From NCBI GenBank assembly GCA_013791775.1, contig VMTE01000036.1, forward strand, positions 124,001 through 188,000: 64,000 nt of DNA, given 5' to 3'. Below are positions 1 through 8,420 of this stretch, one piece after another; positions within the stretch are counted from its first letter, which is position 1, and every line of letters begins with the position of its first letter. A program made the position numbers and the translations under genes. The notes below the pieces were generated by a model that saw only the letters and a list, made by a program, of their open reading frames with translations, had not been told where the DNA came from and made no database searches. Origin of the DNA: Hyphomonas sp. GTDB taxonomy: Bacteria > Pseudomonadota > Alphaproteobacteria > Caulobacterales > Hyphomonadaceae.

Positions 1-655
1 CGGTGAGCGCGCCGTCCGAGTCGAGGTCCACGCCGTGGAAGGTGTCCGCCAGCGCGGGCGTTGCGCCGATCATGTCGAGGGCCGCCGAGTTCAGATAAAA
101 GTCGTGCCCGGAATAATGCCAGACGATCATCGGCCGGCCGGGCGCGATCGCGTCCAGGGTGTGCCGGTCGAGATCGCCCTGCACCAAATTGTGGAATCCG
201 TACACCACAACCGGCGAGCCGTCCTGCGGCGCTTCGGCGACGATTTCCGCGAGACGCGCCCGGAAGGCCTCGGGGGAGGGGTAGCCCGCTGTCATGCCTT
301 CCGGCGTTGCCATCGGCCAAGGCGGCGCAAACGGATGCGCGTAGAGCATGCCGCCCAGCAGCACGTGCATGTGCGGATCGATCAGGCCGGGCAGGATCGT
401 CTTGCCACGGAAGGTTTCGTCGATGCGCGCGCCGGGATACGCCGCCTGCAAAGCATCAAGGTTGCCCACATCCCGGATCAGCCCGCCTTCCACCGCAACC
501 GCTTTGGCCGTCACGCCCTCGCCGGTCATCGGGATGACGTCGGCGGCGACAAAGATTGTAACATCGGAGGTCGGCGCGGGCACAGGCGCAGGCGGCGCCG
601 CGCAAGCCGCAACACATGAAATCGCGGCGGCGAGCCACAGTCGGCATGTCAGCAT
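1..655 (-). CDS. Amidohydrolase family lipoprotein, N-terminal part (runs off window)
   Basis: Reading the minus strand from ATG at 655 gives an open frame to the window edge, so the C-terminus is missing. The start follows GGGGAGG four bases upstream. The first 18 residues form a lipoprotein signal ending in a SCVAAC lipobox, so the protein is probably exported and lipidated. A composite-domain beta strand is followed by LPGLIDPHMHV, the first metal-binding HxH of amidohydrolase_3/YtcJ-like imidohydrolases, and by a GHDFYLNSAAL stretch typical of that group. The family hydrolyses amide or imine bonds using one or two metal ions; the substrate cannot be told from sequence. The gene stands alone here, transcribed away from nothing obvious, 77 bases downstream of the PDH-E1-like gene. 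Confidence 0.82.
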   Translation of the reverse strand, partial: MLTCRLWLAAAISCVAACAAPPAPVPAPTSDVTIFVAADVIPMTGEGVTAKAVAVEGGLIRDVGNLDALQAAYPGARIDETFRGKTILPGLIDPHMHVLLGGMLYAHPFAPPWPMATPEGMTAGYPSPEAFRARLAEIVAEAPQDGSPVVVYGFHNLVQGDLDRHTLDAIAPGRPMIVWHYSGHDFYLNSAALDMIGATPALADTFHGVDLDSDGALT

Positions 656-732
656 GATTTCCTCCCCTCGGCCGGATTGGTGTCGACCCTCGTGCGAAAG
701 CTAGCCCCATGCGCCGCCCGGCGCCAGTGGGA

Positions 733-3117
733 CTAAAGCACGCGTCCGGGAGAGAGGTGGCTTGCCGCCGAGACGATGGCGTCCGCATCAATCTGGAAGT
801 GGCGGTACAGGTCGCGGATCGTGCCGGTCTGACCGAAATGCTCGACGCCGAGCGGCGTCACTGCATGGCCTTTCACCCCGCCGATCCAGGCCAGCGTGGC
901 CGGGTGGCCATCGGTCACGGTGATCAACTGGCAATGCGGCGGTACGCCGTCCATCAGCCGTTCGATCTGGCTCTTGGCATTGCGCTGCCCGCGCGCGCGG
1001 GCCCGCCGCGCGGCCGTCCATCCTGAGTTCAGTCTGTCTGCGGAGGTTACCGCCAGCACACCGATATCACGCCGGCCCTCGCCGATGCGTGCTGCGGCCT
1101 TGATCGCTTCCGGTGCGATCACGCCCTGATAGGCAATCACGACTTCGGCATTCGGGCCCGGTTGGCGCAGCCAGTAGCCGCCGTCGATCACGCCTTGCCG
1201 GAAGGCGGCGTCGTCGCGCTTCCAGACGCGCACCTGTTCCAGCGGCCGGGTCGAAAGGCGCAGATAAACCGAGCCGCCGGTCTCGTCGCGAAGCCAGGTG
1301 CGCTCGTCGGGGTCGCCCTCGCCATTGCGCTGCAGATAGTCGAAACTCCAGTCCATGATGATCGACAATTCATCGAGGAACGCGGGCTCGAACGAGACGA
1401 GCCCGTCCTGGCTCATACCGATCAGTTGCGCGCCGATCGACTGGTGCGCGCCGCCCTCGGGCGCCAGCGTCACGCCGCTGGGCGTGCCTGCAATGATGAA
1501 GCGCGCGTCCTGGTAGCAGGCATAGTTCAGCGCATCGAGGCCGCGCGCGATGAATGGGTCATACACCGTGCCGATGGGGATCAGCCGCTCGCCGAACAGC
1601 GAATGCGACAGGCCAGCCGCGCCGAGCAGCAGGAACAGGTTCATCTCCGCGATGCCGAGCTCGATATGCTGGCCCTCCGGCGAGAAGCTCCACTTCTGCG
1701 CCGAGGGAATCTTCTCGTCCCGGAACGTGTCCGCCACCTTCTCCCGCGCGAACAGGCCGCGCCGGTTCACCCAGGCCCCGAGATTGGTCGAGACTGTCAC
1801 GTCCGGCGAGGTCGTCAGGATACGGCGGGAAAGCTCCGTATCGGTCTTGGCGTGGGCATCAAGGATCTTGCCGAAGCCCGCCTGCGTCGAGAGCATCTCG
1901 TCGTCGAGGAAGACCGGGCCAGGGGAGGCCACCGCCGGCGATGCGTAACGCCGCGGCCCCGCCGCGAAGAAGGGCACGTTGCGCAGGAAAGAGCGCATGG
2001 CGGCGGGATCTTCGAGGCCGGCCAGCTTTTCCCATTCCTCGCCCTCGGCGACGCCCATCCTTGTCTGGAACTCGGCCATCTGCGCCTTGGTCATCAGGCC
2101 CGAATGGTTGTCCTTGTGCCCGGCCAGGGGTGTGCCCCAGCCCTTGATCGTGTAGGCAAGGAACACCGTCGGAGTTTCGTCCTGCGCCCGGTCAAACGCC
2201 TCGCACAGCGTCTCGAGGCACTGGCCGCCGAGATTGTTCATCAGCGTACCGAGTTCTGCGTCGGTCCGCTTCTCGATCAGCGCCGTCACGTCGCCCTGAT
2301 CACCGATGTCGTCCAGCAGCCGCTTGCGCCAGGCGCCACCGCCCAGGTAGGTCATCGCCGAATAGAGCGAGTTGGGGCAGGTCTCGATCCAGTCTTTCAG
2401 GCGCGCGCCGCCTGGTTCCCTGAAGGCTGCGCGCTGCAGGGCGCCGAAGCGCAGCACTTCCACCCGCCAGCCGAACGCCTTGAAAATGGCCTCCACCCGC
2501 GCCCAGAGGCCTTCATGGACCACGCCGTCCAGGCTCTGGCGATTATAGTCGATCACCCACCATGTATTGCGCAGGCCGTGCTTCCAGCCTTCCTGCAGAC
2601 ATTCGTACACGTTGCCTTCGTCCAACTCGGCGTCGCCCACCAGCGCAACCATGCGGCCCGCCTTGCGCGCGCCCGATCCAAGCTCCGTCCACGGACGGGC
2701 GATCAGGTAGTCCTGGATGATCGACGCAAACGCCGTCTCCGCCACACCGAGCCCGACCGAGCCGGTCGAGAAATCCACATCATCGATGTCTTTCGTGCGG
2801 GAAGGGTAGGACTGTGCGCCGCCATAGCCCCGGAAGTTTTCCAGCTTCTCCCGCGTCTGGTTGCCCATCAGATAGTGCATCGCATGGAACACCGGCGCCG
2901 CATGTGGCTTCACCGCCACGCGGTCTTCGGGCCGCAGCACATGGAAATACAGCGCCGTGAGGATCGACACCATCGAGGCGCAGCTGGCCTGGTGCCCGCC
3001 CACCTTGACGTCATCCTCGCGCTTCTCGCGCAGGTGATTGGCATTGTGCACGGTCCATGACGCCAGCCACAGCAGGCGCTGCTCGAGGAGCTTCAAGTGT
3101 TCGAGAGGAAGGGTCAT
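733..3117 (-). CDS. Pyruvate dehydrogenase E1-like / transketolase-family protein
   Basis: A 794-residue thiamine-diphosphate enzyme resembling homodimeric pyruvate dehydrogenase E1 (AceE). Visible features are the early histidines GGHQASCAS (42) and KPHAAP (72), the ThDP/Mg motif GDAELDEGN at 161-169 closed by N192 in IDYNRQSLD, a central pyrimidine-binding domain, and a transketolase C-terminal domain. AceE is about 890 residues, so this is a shorter relative; such proteins are annotated variously as transketolase-like or PDH E1-like in alphaproteobacteria. No E2 or E3 gene is nearby, so its acetyl acceptor and true 2-oxo acid substrate are unknown. Cytoplasmic. A phasin-like gene lies 62 bases upstream on the same strand. 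Confidence 0.8.
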   Translation of the reverse strand: MTLPLEHLKLLEQRLLWLASWTVHNANHLREKREDDVKVGGHQASCASMVSILTALYFHVLRPEDRVAVKPHAAPVFHAMHYLMGNQTREKLENFRGYGGAQSYPSRTKDIDDVDFSTGSVGLGVAETAFASIIQDYLIARPWTELGSGARKAGRMVALVGDAELDEGNVYECLQEGWKHGLRNTWWVIDYNRQSLDGVVHEGLWARVEAIFKAFGWRVEVLRFGALQRAAFREPGGARLKDWIETCPNSLYSAMTYLGGGAWRKRLLDDIGDQGDVTALIEKRTDAELGTLMNNLGGQCLETLCEAFDRAQDETPTVFLAYTIKGWGTPLAGHKDNHSGLMTKAQMAEFQTRMGVAEGEEWEKLAGLEDPAAMRSFLRNVPFFAAGPRRYASPAVASPGPVFLDDEMLSTQAGFGKILDAHAKTDTELSRRILTTSPDVTVSTNLGAWVNRRGLFAREKVADTFRDEKIPSAQKWSFSPEGQHIELGIAEMNLFLLLGAAGLSHSLFGERLIPIGTVYDPFIARGLDALNYACYQDARFIIAGTPSGVTLAPEGGAHQSIGAQLIGMSQDGLVSFEPAFLDELSIIMDWSFDYLQRNGEGDPDERTWLRDETGGSVYLRLSTRPLEQVRVWKRDDAAFRQGVIDGGYWLRQPGPNAEVVIAYQGVIAPEAIKAAARIGEGRRDIGVLAVTSADRLNSGWTAARRARARGQRNAKSQIERLMDGVPPHCQLITVTDGHPATLAWIGGVKGHAVTPLGVEHFGQTGTIRDLYRHFQIDADAIVSAASHLSPGRVL

Positions 3118-3179
3118 GCCCCGGGGTAAAACAGGGGCTGCCGTCTGTCCATGGGGTCCGGATCAGGAAAGACCGCCGG

Positions 3180-3503
3180 TTACACGCGGGCGCGCTGGGC
3201 CTTGTCGAACATGTCGGTCAGCGACGTGCTGGGCAGGGTGTGCATCTTCTGCACCCAGCTCGGAAGGCCCTGCAGGATGCCCGCTGTGTCCGACCAGCGG
3301 CGCACATTGGCATCGGCCGCGCGCTGGAAGGCTTCGCGCATGAAGTTCTCGTCAGCGCCATCGAATCCGTCCGACAGCGTGATCTTGGAGAGGCTGACCA
3401 TGCCCTTTTGCATCGTCAGCACTGCGTCCAGCGAGGCGGCGGTGATCGTCGTATAGGTCCGCCAGGAATTCAGCCAGAAGTCCATCATGTCCTGTTTATC
3501 CAT
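3180..3503 (-). CDS. Small helical protein, possibly phasin-like
   Basis: A 107-residue protein beginning MDKQDMMDFW. The ATG at 3503 is chosen over one 57 bases upstream because GGAGG sits 8 bases before it. The sequence is predicted mostly helical and amphipathic, with no signal peptide and no cysteine. The N-terminal pattern (FWLNSWRTY... AVLTMQKGMVSLSKI) is reminiscent of polyhydroxyalkanoate granule phasins, but the match is weak and no PHA synthase is nearby. It is codirectional with the PDH-E1-like gene 62 bases downstream and divergent from murI across 126 bases that must hold both promoters. Function unknown. Confidence 0.6.
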   Translation of the reverse strand: MDKQDMMDFWLNSWRTYTTITAASLDAVLTMQKGMVSLSKITLSDGFDGADENFMREAFQRAADANVRRWSDTAGILQGLPSWVQKMHTLPSTSLTDMFDKAQRARV

Positions 3504-3629
3504 CCGTTCAGCCTCCAAGCTAGTCCGCGATTGTGCGGTGCACAACAAGTTTTGTGCCAATTGTCATGCGCCTGCCGCTGGCCGGCCCTGATTGCGCCAG
3601 AACCGAATGTGCTTAGATTCTCCCCACAG

Positions 3630-4499
3630 ATGAGCGAACCGATGCCCTTCACCTTCGAGCCCTCACCCGCAAGGGGGCGCGTTCTCGTGTTCGATTCCGG
3701 CGTCGGGGGGCTCACGGTTGCCGGCGAGATCAGGGCGCTCGGGCCGCGCCTGTCGGTTCACTACGCCGCCGATACGGCGTTTTTCCCGTATGGGGACAAG
3801 TCCGACGACGCCTTGCGTGCGCGCCTGCCCGAGGTTGCCCGGGCGCTGGTGGATGCGGTGCAGCCGGATGTCTTCGTCATCGCCTGCAACACGGCGAGCA
3901 CGTTGGCGCTGGCCGAAGTCCGCGCCGCGCTCGACATTCCCGTGGTCGGCACTGTGCCCGCCATCAAGCCCGCCGCGAAGCTGACCGAGACCGGCACGAT
4001 CGGCCTCCTCGCCACGCCCGGCACGATCCGGCGCGCCTACACCGCGCGGCTGATTGAGGAGTTCGCGGCCGGCAAGCGCGTCATCCTGCATGGCAGCCTG
4101 GAACTGGTGAAACTCGCCGAGGCGCATGCGCGCGGCGAAGATGTCCCGCCTGAAGCCTTCGCCGCGGCCCAGGCGCCGCTGTTTGAAGCTGAAGGCGGAG
4201 ACCGGATCGACACGGTCGTGCTTGCCTGTACGCATTTTCCGCTGGTGCGCGGCCAGCTGATCGCCACCGCCCCGCGCGCCGTTTCCTATATCGATTCAGG
4301 CGCCGCGATTGCGCGCCAGACCATCCGTGTCCTGCCGGAAAATACTCATTCCGGCGGGCAGGGAGGAACAGCCTCCCTCACCAGCCCGCCGGAAGAGACG
4401 GATGGTATCGCGCGCGTCCTCAGACGCTACGGCTTTCCGGACATTCAGTTTGTGGCTTTAGAGCCGAACGCGACGACTTCGGCCGACGCCGCACCGTAA
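3630..4499 (+). CDS. murI: Glutamate racemase
   Basis: Interconverts L- and D-glutamate, supplying D-glutamate for peptidoglycan precursors in the cytoplasm. The 289-residue protein carries the family landmarks in order: FDSGVGGL (21-28), YAADTAFFPYGDK (45-57), the first catalytic cysteine in CNTAS (86-90), GTVPAIKPA (107-115), and the second catalytic cysteine in ACTHFPL (C200). The ATG at 3630 is chosen because FDSGVGG then falls near residue 20, as usual; the open frame upstream crosses the divergent gene and is not coding. A short insertion rich in G, S and T follows the last core strand (TIRVLPENTHSGGQGG). The 3' end overlaps the convergent ornithine decarboxylase gene by 55 bases. Confidence 0.95.
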   Translation: MSEPMPFTFEPSPARGRVLVFDSGVGGLTVAGEIRALGPRLSVHYAADTAFFPYGDKSDDALRARLPEVARALVDAVQPDVFVIACNTASTLALAEVRAALDIPVVGTVPAIKPAAKLTETGTIGLLATPGTIRRAYTARLIEEFAAGKRVILHGSLELVKLAEAHARGEDVPPEAFAAAQAPLFEAEGGDRIDTVVLACTHFPLVRGQLIATAPRAVSYIDSGAAIARQTIRVLPENTHSGGQGGTASLTSPPEETDGIARVLRRYGFPDIQFVALEPNATTSADAAP

Positions 4500-5638
4500 A
4501 GGCTCGGCCAGGGTGCATCCTGCACGGCCAGCGTCTCGGCCTCACCGAAGCCGTTGAAGCGGGTCGCCATCGCGCGGCCATAGGCGCCGATGTTGCCGAA
4601 TTCGATATAGTCGCCTTCGGTCATGCCGGCCGGCAGCCAGACCGTCTCGGCCAGCTTGTCGGTCGAGTCGCAGGTCGGTCCGTACACGGTGTACTCCACC
4701 ATGCGGCCCATCTTGCGGCCATCGCCCGGGATCGCCCGGATCGGGAATTCCCAGCGCTCGTGCACCGCGTCGTACAGCGAGCCGTACGAGCCGTCATTGA
4801 TGTAGAGCGTGTTACCCTTCGCCAGATCGACGCGCACGAGAAGGCTCTCGGCTTCAGCGGCCAGCGCACGGCCGGGCTCGCACCACAGCTCGGCGTTCTC
4901 GAGAACGAACATGTTCTCGAAGGAACGCATCACCATGGCGACATAGTCGTCCATTTCCGGCGGGGCCGTGTCGGCATAGATCGCGGGGAAGCCGCCGCCG
5001 ACATCGACGATGTCCACGGTCACGCCGGCATCAATGATGATGCGGCTGGCATCCGCCATCGCCTGCGCCCAGGCCGAAGGCTTCATGGCCTGGCTGCCCA
5101 CGTGGAACGACACGCCGACTTCGTCCGCATGACGGCGGGCGAGGCGGAGGATTTCCGCTGCCTCTTCCGGGCCGGCGCCGAACTTGTTGGCCAGCGGCAG
5201 GGCCGAGCCATCGCAGGACACGGCAATCCGCACGAGGATCGTCAGATCCCTCGCGTGGCCGGTCGCTTCGAGGATCTTGTTGAGTTCCGCAACCGTGTCG
5301 GTCACGAAGATGCGTACGCCGTAGTTCTCGTAGGCGCGCTTGATCGCGTGACGCGGCTTCACCGGGTGCAGGAACGCAATCCGCGCACCGGGGAACCGGC
5401 CGTGGATCAGCTGGATCTCTTTTTCGGAGGCCGCGTCAAAGCTGCGCACACCGCCTTCCCAGAGGGCATCGAGGACGTGCGGGGCAGGGTTCGCCTTCAC
5501 GGCATAGAAGGCCTGGGCCGGGAATTTTTCCACAAACCAGCGCGCAGACGCCGTCACGCGTTCCGGACGGAAGCAGTAAACCGGCAGCTCCGGCTGCAGA
5601 TTGCGCACAATATTATACGGGGTCGCGTAAGTGTGCAT
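4445..5638 (-). CDS. Ornithine (or lysine/ornithine) decarboxylase, type III PLP fold
   Basis: Decarboxylates ornithine to putrescine, starting polyamine synthesis. The 397-residue protein has the alanine-racemase-fold barrel with the PLP lysine in YAVKANP (K48), the phosphate-binding VGGGFP (213-218), EPGR (254-257), and the second-subunit catalytic cysteine in GPTCDSTD (C323), the hallmark that separates ornithine and lysine decarboxylases from diaminopimelate decarboxylase in this fold. The start at 5638 has GGAGG nine bases upstream; the frame remains open further upstream but that part is a structured leader. Single gene, convergent with murI. Ornithine versus lysine preference is not decided by what can be read. 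Confidence 0.9.
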   Translation of the reverse strand: MHTYATPYNIVRNLQPELPVYCFRPERVTASARWFVEKFPAQAFYAVKANPAPHVLDALWEGGVRSFDAASEKEIQLIHGRFPGARIAFLHPVKPRHAIKRAYENYGVRIFVTDTVAELNKILEATGHARDLTILVRIAVSCDGSALPLANKFGAGPEEAAEILRLARRHADEVGVSFHVGSQAMKPSAWAQAMADASRIIIDAGVTVDIVDVGGGFPAIYADTAPPEMDDYVAMVMRSFENMFVLENAELWCEPGRALAAEAESLLVRVDLAKGNTLYINDGSYGSLYDAVHERWEFPIRAIPGDGRKMGRMVEYTVYGPTCDSTDKLAETVWLPAGMTEGDYIEFGNIGAYGRAMATRFNGFGEAETLAVQDAPWPSLYGAASAEVVAFGSKATN

Positions 5639-5700
5639 GACACCTAACCTCCAAAGGGCTTCAAACCAGCTTTGGGCGTTAGTACAGGGGGCCCCCCTTT
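5639..5700 (-). promoter_or_regulatory. Structured 5' leader of ornithine decarboxylase (speF-like candidate)
   Basis: In the direction of the decarboxylase gene, CCAAAG (5675-5670) pairs with CTTTGG (5656-5651), placing the first two bases of the GGAGG ribosome site inside a hairpin. Upstream lie a GC palindrome of GGGGG/CCCCC at about 5686-5697 and a small GATGT/ACATC hairpin. Alphaproteobacterial ornithine decarboxylase genes are known to be preceded by the speF RNA motif (RF00518). Whether this leader fits that model has not been tested, so the name is a hypothesis. Confidence 0.4.
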
Positions 5701-5797
5701 TTGTCGGGTTAGCCCAGATGTCCGCCACATCAATTTCGAGGGTGCATTTAGGGGGTAATCCCCGGACGTGCAAGAAGAAATTTTGGCAACCCGCCTT

Positions 5798-5837
5798 TTG
5801 TCGCAAAACTGTCACTTTTAATCACAGCAATTGTCAC
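5798..5837 (+). promoter_or_regulatory. Pho box (PhoB binding site) of the PstS-like gene
   Basis: Heptamers TTGTCGC at 5798, CTGTCAC at 5809 and TTGTCAC at 5831 are in exact 11-base phase (the unit at 5820 is degenerate). The consensus PhoB site is two CTGTCAT units with 4-base spacers. The first two give a full box at 5798-5819 with spacers AAAA and TTTT. A TATGGC at 5848-5853 could serve as -10 for the downstream unit. The site lies 66 bases before the PstS-like start, supporting induction by phosphate starvation. Confidence 0.75.
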
Positions 5838-5902
5838 ATGCGGGGCGTATGGCGAAGGCGCGAATCCTCCGGTAATCCGGCCTGACAGAGTGGAGAAGAC
5901 AA

Positions 5903-7015
5903 ATGTTCAAGGGTTTCATCAAGGCGGCCTTGCCGGCTGCGTTTTTCTTGGCAGTCGCCGCCTGCGGGCAGAGCGACCTGTCGAAACTCGAAGATGATTC
6001 GGCCTCGGGCGCCGGCCCCGTTGCGGGCACGGCGGCAGCCGAACAGAAGATCAAGGTCGTTGGCTCTTCGACCGTCTCTCCCTTCTCGCGGACGATAGCC
6101 GAACGGTTCGGCGCCACGACCGGGTTTTCGACGCCGATCGTCGAGTCGACGGGCACCGGCGGCGGCTTCAAGGCCTTCTGCGGCGGTGTTGGCCCCGACC
6201 AGCCATCGATTTCCAATGCGTCGCGCCCGATCAAGGAGTCTGAGCGCGATCTTTGCACCTCGGCGGGTGTCACCAGCATTACCGAAATCCCGCTCGGTTA
6301 TGATGGAATCGTCATCGCCAACGCCAAGGAAGGCCCGCAGTTCGACCTGACCAAGCAGGAGCTCTACCTCGCGCTCGCCAAGGACATTCCGGACGGCCAG
6401 GGTGGCTTTCAGCCGAACCCCTACAAGAACTGGAATGAAGTCGCGCCCAACCTTCCGGCCAAGCCGATCCTCGTGCTCGGCCCGCCGCCGACCTCGGGCA
6501 CGCGAGACGCCTTCGTCGAACTCGGCATGGAACTCGGCGCCCTTGAAGTGCCGGCACTGACCGCGCTGAAGAAGGCCGACGAGGAAGCCTTCAAGAACTA
6601 TGCCCACACGATCCGCACCGATGGTGCCTGGGTCGATTTCGGCGAAAATGACACCGCCATCGTCCAATCGCTGGTAAAATCGCCGGACGCCATCGGTATC
6701 CTCGGCTTTTCCTTCCTCGAGCAGAACGGCGACCGCGTGAAAGGCGCCCGTCTCGGCGGCATTGATCCGACCTTCGAGATGATCACGGCCGGCCAATACG
6801 GCCTTGCCCGCGTGATGTACTTCTACGTCAAGGACCAGAACCTGCCGCTGGTGCCCGGCCTTGCCGAATTCGTCGTCGAATCGGTCAGCGACGGTGCCGC
6901 CGGTGAAGACGGCTACCTGGTCGAGAAGGGCCTGATCCCGCTGCACGAAGCTGAGCTGGGCAAGGCGCAGGACGTGGCTGCGTCCCTGAAGTCTTCGGCA
7001 ACGGTCACGCCTTAA
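5903..7015 (+). CDS. PstS-like phosphate-binding lipoprotein
   Basis: A 370-residue periplasmic binding protein of the PstS/PBP-like-2 type. Residues 1-20 are a lipoprotein signal with AVAAC (C21). The mature part opens with KIKVVGSSTVSPFSRTIAERF and has the phosphate-loop-like ESTGTGGGFKAFCGGVG and SNASRPIKESE segments of PstS. Genes for PstC, PstA, PstB and PhoU are not adjacent, so this is an orphan binding protein working with a transporter elsewhere or as a scavenger. A Pho box upstream indicates PhoB control. GGAG precedes the ATG by 8 bases. It converges on the glycosyltransferase gene with an 8-base gap. Confidence 0.88.
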   Translation: MFKGFIKAALPAAFFLAVAACGQSDLSKLEDDSASGAGPVAGTAAAEQKIKVVGSSTVSPFSRTIAERFGATTGFSTPIVESTGTGGGFKAFCGGVGPDQPSISNASRPIKESERDLCTSAGVTSITEIPLGYDGIVIANAKEGPQFDLTKQELYLALAKDIPDGQGGFQPNPYKNWNEVAPNLPAKPILVLGPPPTSGTRDAFVELGMELGALEVPALTALKKADEEAFKNYAHTIRTDGAWVDFGENDTAIVQSLVKSPDAIGILGFSFLEQNGDRVKGARLGGIDPTFEMITAGQYGLARVMYFYVKDQNLPLVPGLAEFVVESVSDGAAGEDGYLVEKGLIPLHEAELGKAQDVAASLKSSATVTP

Positions 7016-7023
7016 GCGAGGTT

Positions 7024-8154
7024 CTAGGCGCCTGAACTGATATCCGGGGGCGGCAACGCCTCCGGTTTAACCTTTCTCCTCCGGATACGGATCTTGTGCC
7101 AGAACCGCCGGCGTTGCGGTGGGGGCAGGGGCTGCAGGTTCTCGAGGAAGACTTCCGCGCAGGACCGCCAGCTATAGGTCTCGGCATGGGCGCGGGCCGT
7201 CTCGCGGCTGAGCGTCAGGCAGTCCACTGCACCTTTCGCCAAGTCGCCGTCCAATGGTGTGATCGTGCCGGCGCCGGAGCCCGGGATCACATCGCGCGGC
7301 CCGGTCGCGTCATACGCGGCCACGGGCGTGCCTGCGGCCATCGCCTCCAGCACCACAAGCCCGAACGTGTCAGTCAGGCTCGGGAACACGAACACGTCTG
7401 CGCCCGCATAGCAGGCGGCCAGATCGTCGCCGAACCGGGCGCCGAGGAACACGACATCCTTGTACTTGCGCTTCAGCTCTTCCAGCTGCGGGCCGTCGCC
7501 GACAATCACCTTCGTGCCGGGCAGGCTCAGCTCCGCAAAGGATTCGATGTTCTTCTCCACCGCGACCCGCCCGACATTTAGGAAGATTGGCCGCGCCAGG
7601 CCGGCGAACGGGTCACCCGGCGCGCCGTCCGGCACACGCTTGGAGGGTGAGAAGGTGTCGGTATCGACGCCCCGGCTCCAGGCCACGAGATTGTTGAAGC
7701 CGTGGTCTTCCAGTTCCTTCATCAGTGACGGCGTCGCCACCATCACCTTGCCGGAATACTTGTGGAACCAGCGCACGAAGGCATAGCCCCAGCTGACCGG
7801 CACCGGCAGGCGCGCCGAAACGTATTCCGGAAACCGTGTGTGATAGGCGGTCGAGAAGGGGTGTTTCTCGGTCAGGCAGACGGCGCGCCCGGCCATGCCC
7901 AGCGTGCCTTCGGTGGCGATATGTACGGCGTCGGGCTCGAACTCGTGGAAAATCGTGCTGATCAGCGGACGCCCCCACAGGCCCAGCTTGATCTCGGGAT
8001 AGGTCGGCAGTGGCATGGTCATGAAGCCCGCGCCCGGATGCACGATTTCCCAGACATGACCCATCGCCTCGGTCTCGGCGATGATGCGCTTCATGGTGCG
8101 CACGACGCCGTTGACCTGGGGGTCCCAGGCGTCAGTGATGAGCATGATGCGCAT
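7024..8154 (-). CDS. GT4-family glycosyltransferase (mannosyl/sulfoquinovosyl type)
   Basis: A 376-residue GT-B glycosyltransferase starting MRIMLITDAWDPQVNGVVRT, the glycosyltransferase group 1 pattern of SqdX-like and MgtA/PimB-like enzymes. AYHTRFPEYV lies in the acceptor domain; the donor domain has LNVGRVAVEKNIESF and the E-x7-E region FPSLTDTFGLVVLEAMAAG that binds the nucleotide sugar. It probably transfers a sugar to a lipid or glycan at the inner membrane face; donor and acceptor are not identifiable. ATG at 8154 is preferred to 8166 because GGGAG lies 5 bases before it. Proline-rich basic tail at the C-terminus. Confidence 0.87.
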   Translation of the reverse strand: MRIMLITDAWDPQVNGVVRTMKRIIAETEAMGHVWEIVHPGAGFMTMPLPTYPEIKLGLWGRPLISTIFHEFEPDAVHIATEGTLGMAGRAVCLTEKHPFSTAYHTRFPEYVSARLPVPVSWGYAFVRWFHKYSGKVMVATPSLMKELEDHGFNNLVAWSRGVDTDTFSPSKRVPDGAPGDPFAGLARPIFLNVGRVAVEKNIESFAELSLPGTKVIVGDGPQLEELKRKYKDVVFLGARFGDDLAACYAGADVFVFPSLTDTFGLVVLEAMAAGTPVAAYDATGPRDVIPGSGAGTITPLDGDLAKGAVDCLTLSRETARAHAETYSWRSCAEVFLENLQPLPPPQRRRFWHKIRIRRRKVKPEALPPPDISSGA

Positions 8155-8420
8155 GGCATCTCCCATTGGACGGTTCTATGGGGCCCCCCGCGGGCCGTTG
8201 GCGCGCAACATGGCGGGCTTGCTTCAGGCCGTAAAGGTCCAAACACGCTTGCCCGCTTCACGCCCCGTGCATTCGTTGCGGCGATATAGGCGTGTCGCGG
8301 GGCCATGTGAACCGGGCAACGGCACGGATGCCCGGGCCGGCGCGGTGGTTAACGCAGAGGTAGATGTTGGCAGGGCAGCCTTCAGCTAATCCTTAAACAA
8401 TACCGGGCATCCTGCCGGAG

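Noticed and set aside
1162-3060. Long open frame on the plus strand opposite the PDH-E1-like gene
   Set aside because: It lacks any recognisable domain, its composition is that of a reverse-complement frame in high-GC DNA, and the minus-strand protein has clear ThDP motifs.
8155-8420. 266-base gap before the diguanylate cyclase
   Set aside because: GC-rich with no convincing open frame, tRNA, hairpin-plus-T or repeat; treated as promoter region only.
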